From: Leisingera sp. SS27
Lineage (GTDB): Bacteria; Pseudomonadota; Alphaproteobacteria; Rhodobacterales; Rhodobacteraceae
Assembly: GCF_028368855.1 (NCBI RefSeq)
Contig: NZ_JAQNCY010000002.1
Coordinates: 272,233-336,232 of the forward strand
Length of the DNA: 64,000 bases
Direction of reading: 5' to 3'
Made by a program: the position numbers and the translations under genes. This document shows positions 8,477 to 17,778 of this stretch, piece after piece; the first letter of the stretch is position 1, and every line of letters begins with the position of its first letter. Under the pieces are notes generated by a model. That model ran no database searches, had not been told where the DNA came from, and was given only the letters and a program-made list of their open reading frames with translations.

Positions 8477-9937
8477 GTGGTTTCCCGCGTCATTCCAGTT
8501 GATCCTTTTGACCTCGTGCTGTTTGGCGCGACCGGTGACTTGGCCCGCCGAAAAATCCTGCCAGCCCTGTTCCACCGTTTTCAGATCGGCCAATTTAACA
8601 CTGATTGCCGGATCATCGGCACCTCGCGCAGCGAGCTGACCGCAGAAGAGTTCCGAAATCAGACTGCAGACGCGATCCGCGAATTCGGCCAGCAAGTAGA
8701 GACCACCCCCAAGGAGATCGCTTCATTCACAGCGCTGCTGGACTATGCCGCCGTAGATGTCCGCGGCGATGCCGGGTGGGATGAGATCCGCGGCAAGCTG
8801 CGTGACGATGCAGTCCGCGCCTTCTACTTGTCGGTTGGCCCGTCGCTGTTCACCGACATCGCCCGCCGTCTCAGCGAGACGGGCATCGCCACTCCAGAAA
8901 GCCGCATTGTTCTTGAAAAGCCCTTTGGCCATGACCTCGCCTCAGCTCAGGCTCTGAACGCCGCTCTCCGAAAGCATTTCGAAGAGCAGCAGATCTACAG
9001 GATCGACCATTATCTGGGCAAGGAGACAGTGCAGAACCTGATGGCTCTGCGCTTCGCTAACTCACTGTTCGAACCGCTGTGGAACTCGTCCCACATCGAC
9101 CATGTGCAAATCACAGTGGCGGAAAGCATCGGCGTTGAAGGACGCGGCGAGTACTATGACAAATCCGGTGCCATGCGGGACATGGTGCAGAACCACTTGA
9201 TGCAGCTTCTGTGCCTGACGGCAATGGAGCCGCCCGCGCAATTTACACCCAATTCGGTACGGGACGAGAAGGTCAAGGTGATCGAGGCGCTGCGCCCGGT
9301 TCCGCAGGCCAGCATTGCCCGTGGTCAGTACCGCAGCAGAAACATTTCGCAGAGCGGCGATGGCTACCGCGATCATGCATGCAATGCCGCCAGCCGTACT
9401 GAAAGCTACATTGCTCTCAAGGTTGAAGTGGCAAACTGGCGTTGGGCAGGCACACCCTTTTATCTGCGCACCGGCAAACGCCTGCGAGAGCGGGTCAGCG
9501 AAATTGCAGTCTATTTCCGCGACCCGCCGCACAACATCTTTGAAGGCTCCGGTCCTGTGCATGGCAATGTGCTGGTGATCCGCCTGCAGCCGGATGAGGG
9601 CATAACTCTGAAAACCACAATCAAGGATCCAGGGCCTGGCGGCATGCGGCTGACTGGTGCGAACCTGGATATGACCTTTGCCGATGAGCTGGCGGAATCA
9701 GGGCGCCCGCAGGACGCCTATGAGCGGCTGATCATGGATGTGATCCGCGGCAACCAGACGCTGTTCATGCGCGGAGACGAAGTTGAGGCTGCCTGGGCCT
9801 GGGCCGATCCGATCATCGCCGGCTGGCAGGATACTGGAGACACGCCGCAGCCTTATGACAGCGGCAGTTCCGGCCCCGACGATTCTCTGCTGCTGATCCA
9901 CCGGGATGGCCGCCGCTGGCGCAGTATCGGAGCATAA
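8477..9937 (+). CDS. zwf: Glucose-6-phosphate 1-dehydrogenase
   Basis: A 486-residue NAD(P)-dependent enzyme oxidizing glucose-6-P to 6-phosphogluconolactone, the entry to the Entner-Doudoroff pathway. The nucleotide-binding motif LFGATGDLARRKILPA starts at residue 14, and the active-site signature RIDHYLGKE with catalytic His is near residue 176. The C-terminal PDEGI and DAYERLIMDVIRG segments are typical. The start is GTG with a ribosome-binding site AAGGCAGG upstream. It is the first gene of a four-gene cluster with edd, eda and pgi. Confidence 0.96.
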   Translation: MVSRVIPVDPFDLVLFGATGDLARRKILPALFHRFQIGQFNTDCRIIGTSRSELTAEEFRNQTADAIREFGQQVETTPKEIASFTALLDYAAVDVRGDAGWDEIRGKLRDDAVRAFYLSVGPSLFTDIARRLSETGIATPESRIVLEKPFGHDLASAQALNAALRKHFEEQQIYRIDHYLGKETVQNLMALRFANSLFEPLWNSSHIDHVQITVAESIGVEGRGEYYDKSGAMRDMVQNHLMQLLCLTAMEPPAQFTPNSVRDEKVKVIEALRPVPQASIARGQYRSRNISQSGDGYRDHACNAASRTESYIALKVEVANWRWAGTPFYLRTGKRLRERVSEIAVYFRDPPHNIFEGSGPVHGNVLVIRLQPDEGITLKTTIKDPGPGGMRLTGANLDMTFADELAESGRPQDAYERLIMDVIRGNQTLFMRGDEVEAAWAWADPIIAGWQDTGDTPQPYDSGSSGPDDSLLLIHRDGRRWRSIGA

Positions 9938-9985
9938 GATGGCTTCTCTGATCTCCGCCCTCGCAAATGACAGCAAAGGCACGAC

Positions 9986-11794
9986 ATGACCCTGAATTCC
10001 ACATTGGCAGCCGTCACGGAGCGCATCGTGTTGCGCAGCGAAGCGACCCGCACCGCCTACCTGGAGCGGATGCGCGCTGCAAAGGGCAAAGGACCGGCCC
10101 GGGCGCATCTCAGTTGCTCCGGTCAGGCGCATGCCTATGCAGCATCTGGTACGGACCAGCAAACGCTGGCGGCCGGCGGCAACGGGCACTTGGGGATTGT
10201 CACTGCCTATAACGATATGCTGTCGGCGCATCAGCCGTTTGAGACCTATCCAGCATTGATCCGCGATGCCGTCCGCAAGGCGGGCGGCACTGCGCAGGTG
10301 GCGGGCGGGGTGCCTGCGATGTGCGACGGCGTCACCCAGGGCGAGGCCGGCATGGAGCTGAGCCTGTTTTCCCGCGACACCATCGCCATGGCGGCAGGTA
10401 TTGCACTTAGCCACAACGTGTTCGATGCCGCAGTGTTTCTGGGCGTCTGCGACAAGATCGTGCCCGGGCTGGTGATCGGCGCCCAGGCTTTTGGCCATAT
10501 CCCCGCGGTGTTCCTGCCCGCAGGACCGATGACCAGCGGCCTCGCCAATGACGAAAAGGCACAGATCCGCCAGAAATTTGCCGCCGGGGAAGTCACCCGG
10601 GAGGAGCTGCTGAAGGCAGAAATGGCTGCCTACCACGGCCCCGGTACCTGCACCTTCTACGGCACTGCCAACACCAACCAGATGCTGATGGAGTTCATGG
10701 GGCTGCATCTGCCCGGGTCGTCCTTTGTAAACCCAGGCACTCCTCTTCGCGAGGCACTTACGGTTGAGGGCGCCAAGAGAGCGCTGTCGCTCAGCGCCCT
10801 TGGCAACAACTACACCCCAGTTTGCGACGTGCTGGACGAGAAGGCCTATGCCAACGGCATCGTCGGGCTGATGGCCACTGGCGGCTCCACCAATCTGCTG
10901 ATCCACCTCATTGCCATGGCGCGGGCGGGTGGCATTCTTCTCGACTGGCAGGATTTTGCGGAACTCTCGGAATCTGTGCCGCTGCTGGCCAAAGTTTATC
11001 CCAACGGCATGGCCGACGTGAACCATTTCCACGCTGCTGGCGGGCTGGGCTACATGATTGGCGAGCTGCTGAAGGCAGGGCTTTTGCACCCGGACACCCG
11101 GACGGTCGCGGGTGAAGGGCTGGAAACCTATACACAGGAGCCATTCCTGTCGGAGGACGGGCTCACCTTCCGTCCCGGCCCGGGGCAAAGCCTGAATGAC
11201 GCGGTGCTGCGCCCTGCAGATGCACCGTTCCAGAAGACCGGCGGGCTGAAGCGGCTGACCGGCAATCTGGGCACCTCTGTCATCAAAGTCTCAGCAGTTG
11301 CGAAAGAACATCAGGTGATCGAAGCCCCCGCCCGGGTCTTTCACGACCAGGAAGAAGCCAAGGCCGCCTTCAAGGCAGGCGAACTGACCAGCGACGTGAT
11401 CGTGGTTGTGCGCTTCCAGGGCCCCAAGGCCAACGGCATGCCGGAACTGCACAGTCTGACGCCGTTCCTCGGCATCCTTCAGGGGCGCGGCCAGAAGGTG
11501 GCGCTGGTCACCGACGGGCGGATGTCCGGCGCCTCCGGCAAAATCCCGGCGGCGATACATGTGGTTCCTGAAGCCCTTGACGGCGGCCCGATTGCCCGGA
11601 TCCGGGACGGCGATTTGCTGCGGCTCGATGCGGTGAAGGGCACATTGGAAATCCTGACGGAAGGCGTACTCGAACGCGAAGCCGCCATTGCCGGCCTCAG
11701 CGCCTATCAGCATGGCACCGGCCGCGAGCTGTTTTCCCTGTTCCGCCGCTCGGTTGCCTCAGCCGACGAAGGCGCCAGCGTATTCGGAGTTTGA
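9986..11794 (+). CDS. edd: Phosphogluconate dehydratase
   Basis: A 602-residue IlvD/Edd-family iron-sulfur dehydratase making KDPG from 6-phosphogluconate. Recognizable segments are [12 protein letters not shown] near residue 74, [18 protein letters not shown] with a cluster cysteine, [24 protein letters not shown] and [18 protein letters not shown] near the C-terminus. Between zwf and edd an ATG-started frame of only 16 codons (9939-9989) ends in an ATGA overlap with the edd start. It may be a coupling mini-ORF or a remnant. No 6-phosphogluconolactonase gene is present where one might expect it. Confidence 0.96.
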   Translation: MTLNSTLAAVTERIVLRSEATRTAYLERMRAAKGKGPARAHLSCSGQAHAYAASGTDQQTLAAGGNGHLGIVTAYNDMLSAHQPFETYPALIRDAVRKAGGTAQVAGGVPAMCDGVTQGEAGMELSLFSRDTIAMAAGIALSHNVFDAAVFLGVCDKIVPGLVIGAQAFGHIPAVFLPAGPMTSGLANDEKAQIRQKFAAGEVTREELLKAEMAAYHGPGTCTFYGTANTNQMLMEFMGLHLPGSSFVNPGTPLREALTVEGAKRALSLSALGNNYTPVCDVLDEKAYANGIVGLMATGGSTNLLIHLIAMARAGGILLDWQDFAELSESVPLLAKVYPNGMADVNHFHAAGGLGYMIGELLKAGLLHPDTRTVAGEGLETYTQEPFLSEDGLTFRPGPGQSLNDAVLRPADAPFQKTGGLKRLTGNLGTSVIKVSAVAKEHQVIEAPARVFHDQEEAKAAFKAGELTSDVIVVVRFQGPKANGMPELHSLTPFLGILQGRGQKVALVTDGRMSGASGKIPAAIHVVPEALDGGPIARIRDGDLLRLDAVKGTLEILTEGVLEREAAIAGLSAYQHGTGRELFSLFRRSVASADEGASVFGV

Positions 11795-12448
11795 ATGATG
11801 CGGATTACCCCACAGGACGCCAGCCTGCGCACCTGCGAAATTTGCGCTTTGGCACCAGTGATGCCAGTGCTGGTGGTAGAGGACATAGCCCATGCCCGCC
11901 CCCTGGCCGAAGCGCTGGTAGCAGGCGGGCTGCCCGCTCTGGAAGTCACACTGCGAACCGGCGCGGCGCTCGACGTGATACGCGAGATGGCGCAGGTGAA
12001 GGGCGGAATTGTCGGAGCCGGAACGCTGATCACCCCCAAAGACGCCGAAGCTGCCAAGGAAGCAGGCGCCAAATTCGGCGTCTCGCCAGGCGCCACTGAC
12101 TATTTGCTGGACGCCTGTGAATCCATTGGGCTGCCGCTCTTGCCCGGTGCAGCCACAGCGACTGAGGCGATGAGACTCCTGGCCCGCGGCTATGGCATGC
12201 TGAAGTTCTTCCCGGCTGAGGCCTCCGGTGGTGCTCTCGCGCTCAAGGCGATCGGCGCCCCCTTACCGCAGATTTCTTTCTGCCCCACCGGCGGCATCAC
12301 CCCGGCCAATGCAGAGAGCTACCTGAGTTTGGGTAATGTGGTCTGCGCCGGCGGCAGCTGGGTCGCGCCTGATGATCTGATCAAAACCCGCAACTGGTAC
12401 GCAATCGAGAAACTCGCGCGGGAAGCAAGTGAACTGGGGAGAGGGTGA
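11795..12448 (+). CDS. eda: KDPG/KHG aldolase
   Basis: A 217-residue class I aldolase splitting 2-keto-3-deoxy-6-phosphogluconate into pyruvate and glyceraldehyde-3-P. Motifs are ALEVTLRTGAAL with the catalytic Glu, GAGTLITPKDAE, FGVSPGATDY, GYGMLKFFPAEASGG with the Schiff-base Lys near residue 135, and CPTGGITPANAESYL. It begins directly after the edd stop, with two consecutive ATGs, and pgi starts one base after its stop, so edd-eda-pgi are co-transcribed. Confidence 0.95.
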   Translation: MMRITPQDASLRTCEICALAPVMPVLVVEDIAHARPLAEALVAGGLPALEVTLRTGAALDVIREMAQVKGGIVGAGTLITPKDAEAAKEAGAKFGVSPGATDYLLDACESIGLPLLPGAATATEAMRLLARGYGMLKFFPAEASGGALALKAIGAPLPQISFCPTGGITPANAESYLSLGNVVCAGGSWVAPDDLIKTRNWYAIEKLAREASELGRG

Positions 12449-14053
12449 ATGCACGGCATTTGGAAAACACTTGAAGACCTGCATGCAGCGGTGGCCGAAC
12501 GTCCGATCCTGGGTCTGTTTGATGACCCGCAACGGTTTCAGTGCTTCTCGGCTGAGACTGATGGGCTGCTGCTCGACTATTCCAAGACGAACTTGGACGA
12601 GGACATCCTTCAGCATCTCATCGCCCTGGCTGAAGAGAGCGGGGTTCCGGACAAGCGGGATGCCATGTTCCAGGGAGCCCGCTCAAATGCGACGGAGGGC
12701 CGGGCCGTGCTGCACACGGCTCTGCGCTCGCCGGATACGGCTGTACTTGCGGTCGGGGGCGAGGATGTTCGCCCTGAGATCAAGGCCACAAGAGACAGTA
12801 TGGAGCGTTTTGCCGAAGGTGTCCGGACCGGTACGGTCACCGCGCCTGGCGGCCGGGCCTTCACCGACGTAGTAAACATCGGCATCGGCGGATCAGACCT
12901 GGGCCCTCTCATGGCAGTTCGCGCTCTGGCACCCTACCATACAGGCCCTCGTTGCCATTTTGTGTCCAACGTGGACGGTGCGCAAATCTCGGACACTCTG
13001 GATCGGCTCAATCCCAGGACAACCCTGTTCATCATCGCCTCCAAGACCTTTACCACAGTTGAAACGATGACCAATGCCCGGACCGCTTTTCGCTGGCTGG
13101 AAGCGGCTGTTGGAAGCGAAGGCGGGGGGCATCTTGCAGCAGTGTCCTCTGCTCCGGGGCAGACGGCGGTTTTTGGCATCCCAGAGGACCGGGTGTTCAG
13201 CTTCGCCGATTGGGTCGGCGGACGGTATTCGCTGTGGGGGCCGGTTGGTTTGCCCATCATGATGGCCATTGGCGCGCAGAAATTCGGCGAATTCCTAGCA
13301 GGCGGAAACCAGATGGATCAGCATTTCCGTTCGGCGCCGCTACGGAAGAACCTGCCGGTTCTGATGGCACTTGTCGGGATTTGGCACAACAATGTTTGCG
13401 GTTATACAACCCGGGTGGTGCTTCCCTATGATCAGCGGCTCGATCGGCTGCCAGCCTACCTCCAGCAACTGGACATGGAGAGCAACGGCAAGCGCGTGGA
13501 TTGTAACGGTGAGCCGCTGCAGCGCGCTTCGGGCCCGATTGTTTGGGGAGAGTCCGGCACCAACGGGCAACATGCGTTTTATCAGCTGCTTCATCAGGGC
13601 ACCCAGATCATCCCGGCGGAATTCCTGATCGCTGCGGAAAGCCATGAGCCGCATCTGAAAGAGCATCATGACCTGTTGAAGGCGAATTGCCTGGCCCAGT
13701 CGGAAGCGCTGATGCGCGGCAGGTCTTTGAAAGCGGCCCGGAAACTAACGGCAGGTGCGGACGCCGCCGTCGATCAGGATTGCCTTGCCCGGCACCGCAC
13801 GTTCCCAGGCAACCGCCCTTCCGTCACATTGGCTTACTCCAAACTTTCCCCCTTTGTGCTGGGGCAGCTAATTGCTTTGTACGAGCACCGGGTCTTTGCG
13901 GAAGGGGTGATTTGGAACATCAACTCCTTTGACCAATGGGGCGTGGAACTGGGCAAAGAGTTGGCGATTTCCATACTGCCTCTGGTGCAAGGAGACCCGG
14001 CAGATGGCAAAGACGGTTCCACGCGAGGACTGCTAGCAAAACTGGCGAATTAA
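12449..14053 (+). CDS. pgi: Glucose-6-phosphate isomerase
   Basis: A 534-residue phosphoglucose isomerase interconverting glucose-6-P and fructose-6-P. Motifs are [11 protein letters not shown] near residue 140, [30 protein letters not shown], the [15 protein letters not shown] segment with catalytic Glu and His, and [15 protein letters not shown] with the catalytic Lys. With fructose-6-P arriving from the amino-sugar operon, Pgi would route carbon back to glucose-6-P and into zwf-edd-eda. A ribosome-binding site (GGGGAGAGGGTGA) overlaps the end of eda. Confidence 0.96.
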   Translation: MHGIWKTLEDLHAAVAERPILGLFDDPQRFQCFSAETDGLLLDYSKTNLDEDILQHLIALAEESGVPDKRDAMFQGARSNATEGRAVLHTALRSPDTAVLAVGGEDVRPEIKATRDSMERFAEGVRTGTVTAPGGRAFTDVVNIGIGGSDLGPLMAVRALAPYHTGPRCHFVSNVDGAQISDTLDRLNPRTTLFIIASKTFTTVETMTNARTAFRWLEAAVGSEGGGHLAAVSSAPGQTAVFGIPEDRVFSFADWVGGRYSLWGPVGLPIMMAIGAQKFGEFLAGGNQMDQHFRSAPLRKNLPVLMALVGIWHNNVCGYTTRVVLPYDQRLDRLPAYLQQLDMESNGKRVDCNGEPLQRASGPIVWGESGTNGQHAFYQLLHQGTQIIPAEFLIAAESHEPHLKEHHDLLKANCLAQSEALMRGRSLKAARKLTAGADAAVDQDCLARHRTFPGNRPSVTLAYSKLSPFVLGQLIALYEHRVFAEGVIWNINSFDQWGVELGKELAISILPLVQGDPADGKDGSTRGLLAKLAN

Positions 14054-14140
14054 ACCTCTGCGGTCGGTGAAGCCTGCTAAGTTAAGCCTCCCCTCTGTAC
14101 GAGCTCGGAGCTTTCAGAAATTTAACTGTTAATCGGTGCA

Positions 14141-14341
14141 ATGACAGAGACGTTATCAAGAAGAAATAAGCTGATTGCCGCGGAATACCTTCGGCAGTAT
14201 TCGGAAAACCTTAGGCGAAACATGCAGGTATTGGCGTTGAAAGGAAACACCTTGGCTATTCGCGCGCTGGAGGAGGCTGATGCATGTCTGCTGGCTGCTC
14301 AGGTTCTGGATACGTGGGCTGATAATTGTGAAGAGCTCTGA
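14141..14341 (+). CDS. Small hypothetical protein (66 aa)
   Basis: A 66-residue reading frame, ATG to TGA, encoding a mostly helical, charged protein (SRRNKLIAAEYLRQYSENL... ending NCEEL). No family recognized and only a weak ribosome-binding site. It lies 87 bases after pgi and just before IS remnants. Composition looks protein-like rather than random, but there is no independent support. Confidence 0.45.
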   Translation: MTETLSRRNKLIAAEYLRQYSENLRRNMQVLALKGNTLAIRALEEADACLLAAQVLDTWADNCEEL

Positions 14342-14401
14342 TTTTGTGCCAAGCAGTTTGCAATGTAAGAAAACAGCACTCGGGGTCTGCTGAGACCGCA
14401 T

Positions 14402-14560
14402 TGAGCTACTCCCCAATGTTTGGACAGGTTTTGGCGTAGTTTAAGCTACTCTCTGCTCCTGCTGATCGGGTTGGGTTTTTTCTTTTCGCAGCCAATAGAC
14501 CACGGCTGGCGGTCTGCCGCCAAGTGGGGAATGAGGGCGTTTGCGGTTGTAGAGGCTTTG
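14402..14560 (-). pseudogene. 3' remnant of an IS3-type transposase (OrfB) with its terminal repeat
   Basis: Read leftward from 14560, the frame encodes YNRKRPHSPLGGRPPAVVYW and then a short tail ending at a stop near 14448. This is the typical C-terminus of IS3-family OrfB integrase-type transposases. The bases TGAGCTACTCCCCAATGTTT starting at 14402 and the following GGACAGG look like the IS end. The remainder of the element is missing; the remnant is interrupted exactly where an IS5-type left end begins. Confidence 0.7.
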
Positions 14561-15375
14561 TTGCACAAATCGGGAAGGGGATTCACTGCGTGAATCCAGC
14601 ATGATAGCTGGAGGGCATGAGTAGCTGGTCCCCTACGAAGTACAAGACCACGAACTGGTCGTCCTACAATGACAGCCTGAGACAGCGTGGATCGTTATCT
14701 ATCTGGTTTGATCCGGAGATGGTCTGGACACCGCCGCCGACAGGCAAACGCTGTCGACAACCGCAGTTTAGCGATGCGGCGATCCAGACCTCTCTGACCT
14801 TGAAAGTCCTGTTTGGCTTGCCGCTGTGGCAAACTACGGGTTTCATTGAAAGCCTGTTGCAACTGGTCGTGCTGGACTGGGCAGGTCAGACTTCAGCACT
14901 CTTTGCCGCCGTCAAAAGACACTCAATGTGAACCTGCCGTATCGCGGAGGGACCGGCCCGCTGAACCTTCTGATCGATAGCACCGGCATCAAATCAGAGG
15001 GTGAAGGCGAGTGGAATGCCAGAAAGCACGGCGGCCCCAAACGCAGGATTTGGCGCAAAATTCACATAGGGATCGATGAGGAAACGCTGGAGGTTCGCGC
15101 GGTCGAGGTCACCACCAGCAATGTTGGTGACGCGCCCATGTTGCCCGAACTACTGGATTAAATCCCGTCCAGTCAGGAAATCGGATCGGTCACAGCGGAC
15201 GGAGCGTATGATACGCGGAAATGCCACGACGCTATTGCCAGGCGTGAAGCTCATGCTGTCATACCCCCGCGCAAGAACGCCAAGCCCTGGAAACCCACGA
15301 GCGCCGGTGCCAGAGCTCGAAACGAGGCGGTCAATGCATCGCGATACCCCGGCCGTGCCCTTTGGGGCGCTTTGA
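14561..15375 (+). pseudogene. Degraded IS5-type transposase inserted in the IS3 remnant
   Basis: The left end GGCTTTGTTGCACAAATC at about 14563 is typical for the IS5 group. The transposase starts at 14617 (SSWSPTKYKTTNWSSYNDSL) and stays open to about 14890. It is then frameshifted into a frame running from 14928 (LLIDSTGIKSEGEGEWNARK, the region with a DDE Asp) to a TAA at 15159-15161 that replaces a sense codon. Homology continues (TADGAYDTRKCHDAIARREA) to about 15360 and then stops abruptly, with no right inverted repeat. It is inactive. Confidence 0.85.
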
Positions 15376-15507
15376 TTTCGCTCCGCTCACCTTGCCGTCA
15401 AGACCCTGGCACAAAAAGAGTCATGTTCTGCCTCCCGAAAGAAGGGAATCCTTGTTCTGCCCGCTCGCCACGCGGGTGCAAGTTCGACTTTTTAACAGGA
15501 GAAGATA

Positions 15508-16176
15508 ATGGAACGTCAGAACATTCACACACATATGCAGGCTATTGAAGAGCGCTTCAAAGCTGACGGCCTTACTCTTTACGTGTGTGAAAACCCGGAT
15601 GAACTGCCAGCCCTTCTGCGGGAAGTAGGAAAGAAGAAAGTGCATCCGATGTCAGAGACCAGCGAAGATGAACTGCTATCAGGACGCGCACTTTGGCTAT
15701 TTCTGAAGAAGGAAGGCCGGTGCATAATCTGCATTTCCGCCAAGCTGGTTGACCTTGGTGAGAAGGACTTCGGAAACTACTTCCGGAACCTTGCGGCCTC
15801 CAAGTACGTTGGCAGAGACAACGTCGTTGCCAGCGTGTCGCAGCCCTTGGTAGATGAACTTAGGGGCAGGCTGATCTACTTCGGCGGAATAGAGGTGGCG
15901 CCAGACGAAAGAGGCGGCATACGGCGGCTGGGAGATTTCGCTCAGTATGTGAAGCTTCTGGCAGCAATGCGCTGGGATTTTGATTGGATGTACACGATCA
16001 TTGCCTACAAACACCGGCGCCTCGCTGACGATTACGGCTTCAACGGCAAGTACCGGAACGCAATCCGCTGGGCGGAACCGGTCCCAGAGGGTTTGGCCAA
16101 TGACCAGATGATTTTAGGCCTCAATGCTGTCCATTTTTCCCACATTGTCAGCAGTGTCGAGCCAGGTAACCTTTGA
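15508..16176 (+). CDS. Hypothetical protein (222 aa)
   Basis: A 222-residue soluble protein with a good ribosome-binding site (AGGAG, six bases before ATG). No family recognized. It contains an ordinary mixed alpha/beta pattern (ALWLFLKKEGRCIICISAKL) and a C-terminal helical part with KHRRLADDYGFNGKYRNAIR. Its last 63 bases overlap the 3' end of the convergent HTH regulator gene. It lies among IS remnants, so it may be accessory DNA. No function is proposed. Confidence 0.65.
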   Translation: MERQNIHTHMQAIEERFKADGLTLYVCENPDELPALLREVGKKKVHPMSETSEDELLSGRALWLFLKKEGRCIICISAKLVDLGEKDFGNYFRNLAASKYVGRDNVVASVSQPLVDELRGRLIYFGGIEVAPDERGGIRRLGDFAQYVKLLAAMRWDFDWMYTIIAYKHRRLADDYGFNGKYRNAIRWAEPVPEGLANDQMILGLNAVHFSHIVSSVEPGNL

Positions 16177-16851
16177 GAAAACTGCAGTGACCGGCTCTCC
16201 TCGGGTGTCGGTCACTCGCATTGTTACTTTACGGTAGCCGCCTCTTATCCTTTGCCCCTTGCTGATGACATCAAGCACTTCATCGGTAACGATGTAGGGA
16301 ACTTCCTCAAGCATTCTGTGTGAGTGAATGGCGCGCTCAAGGATCTTCTCCTCAAAACTTCCAACGATCCGGTAAAAGTCACGGTTGCCTGCCAGCATTA
16401 ACCGCTCCGCCGTCGCGCTGCGTTTCCCGATTTGGATCGGGTGCATTATCCTGTCTGTGGGTTCTATGGGTTCGTAGAGGTCAACCTGATCCTCGAACCA
16501 CTCCCAGTTTTTCAGTTGCCCGCCTTCCCGGTGAAACCAGTCTAAAATGTGGTCTGTGGTCACGTTGAAGCCTGCCCTGGTACAGGCCGCATGTTCCACG
16601 TTCGCCATCTCCGCCGCCCGCCATCGGTTCCAGCTGGCTGCGCTTGCGCTGGTTTCAGCCGGCAATTCGAAGAAGAACTGAATGGGTATGTGCAAACCGG
16701 CGGAAAGAAGAGCCAGGGTGGAGGCTGGAATTTCGCGATTGTTCCTCATTTGGCTTCTGAGAGTTCCGTAGTTCACTCCCGAAACTGTGCAGGCCCTCTT
16801 CAGCCGCATACCCGCGATCTTACAGGCAGCATCTATTCGATCAGCTATCAT
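16114..16851 (-). CDS. Putative HTH (XRE-like) transcriptional regulator
   Basis: A 245-residue protein whose first 65 residues look like a lambda-repressor-type helix-turn-helix (ACTVSGVNYGTLRSQMRNNR, then IPASTLALLSAGLHIPIQF). The rest is an unrecognized C-terminal domain rich in charged residues. A GTG seven codons upstream is in frame, but GAGGG five bases before this ATG marks the likelier start. It diverges from the small gene at 16944 across about 90 bases that hold TTCAC words and a TTGACA, and it overlaps the 222-aa gene tail to tail. Confidence 0.65.
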   Translation of the reverse strand: MIADRIDAACKIAGMRLKRACTVSGVNYGTLRSQMRNNREIPASTLALLSAGLHIPIQFFFELPAETSASAASWNRWRAAEMANVEHAACTRAGFNVTTDHILDWFHREGGQLKNWEWFEDQVDLYEPIEPTDRIMHPIQIGKRSATAERLMLAGNRDFYRIVGSFEEKILERAIHSHRMLEEVPYIVTDEVLDVISKGQRIRGGYRKVTMRVTDTRGEPVTAVFSKVTWLDTADNVGKMDSIEA

Positions 16852-16943
16852 GAAAACCCTCAAAAAATTCACACATGTAACTTTTCACTCAAAAGATTGA
16901 CAGAAGTAAAGCAGCTCAACAACACTCGCAGGAAACGATCGAT

Positions 16944-17336
16944 TTGACAACAACCATTACGTGTGCCCAGTTCTGCGCAGAGGATGAGTTCCAATTGAAA
17001 CAGACAGATGCAAACCCATGGCATGCCGAAGGAGCAGAAGTCGCCCGTGTCCTTCAAGGTGCCGAGTTGGAGCTTTTGAATAAGGCTTGCAAGGTTTCCG
17101 GAAAAAGCCTTGCTTTTTGGGCTCGGTTAACGGAGGGGCTTGATGAAGGAGCTCGTGCCATGCTGGTCTCCAGGGCTCGCATGTTTTCGTCAGAATTGCC
17201 TGGTTCGTGCAACGATCTGCCGCAAGATCAAAAGGAAGCAGTCACATTGCTGTCCTTGGTTGGTCGGCGCGATCGGCAGGTTTTTCTAAGAGCACTTAGA
17301 AGTTTAGTTGAGCTTCGCGCAGGGCGAAAAAACTAG
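16944..17336 (+). CDS. Small hypothetical protein (130 aa), TTG start
   Basis: A 130-residue frame beginning at TTG with AGGAAA eight bases upstream. The protein is helical and amphipathic (EVARVLQGAELELLNKACKV... and DRQVFLRALRSLVELRAG). No family recognized. Its divergent arrangement with the HTH regulator suggests that it may be the regulator's target. Immediately after it begins a degenerate non-coding repeat. Confidence 0.5.
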   Translation: MTTTITCAQFCAEDEFQLKQTDANPWHAEGAEVARVLQGAELELLNKACKVSGKSLAFWARLTEGLDEGARAMLVSRARMFSSELPGSCNDLPQDQKEAVTLLSLVGRRDRQVFLRALRSLVELRAGRKN

Positions 17337-17337
17337 T

Positions 17338-17778
17338 TCGAGATTTGCGTATAGCGGCGCAGCTTGAAGTAAGTGCTGCGCACACGCTAAAAGTCCGCAA
17401 GATCCCGCGCTGCATAATCTCACGGCTTCAAAGTCGTTGCACCTTGCATGAATGGCCGCTATCTCCAACGCACCGAAGACGGTGTCTCTATGCAAGCGCA
17501 GAAAGGTTCTTCCACTTCGCTTGTGCAGCACAATTTTAACAGGTCCGGTGTGGGCTCACTGCCGCCGAATGCCAACGCAGCAAGCACCGCGATAGGGACA
17601 AGACGGAACCGGCCATCAGCGAAATGGGCTAATCCCTTGAACTTCAGCGGTCTCTTTCGCGGGGCGGCTGTTCATGTCTAATGAGCCGACCTCCGGGCCG
17701 GAAGCGGCGAAATAGGGTGAAGAGCCCAAGTTGAACGATGCTGCGCGAAACACAAAAGGCTGCTTCGCCGTGGACCTA
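17338..17778 (+). repeat. Degenerate interspersed repeat region (copy 1)
   Basis: No convincing gene. The stretch shares words with non-coding stretches elsewhere in the window, for example AAG(A/G)TCCCGCG..., GTTGCACCTTGCA and AATGGCCG, also seen near 59220-59290. The copies are diverged and interrupted by stops in all frames. They appear to be relics of one repeated non-coding element. Confidence 0.5.
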
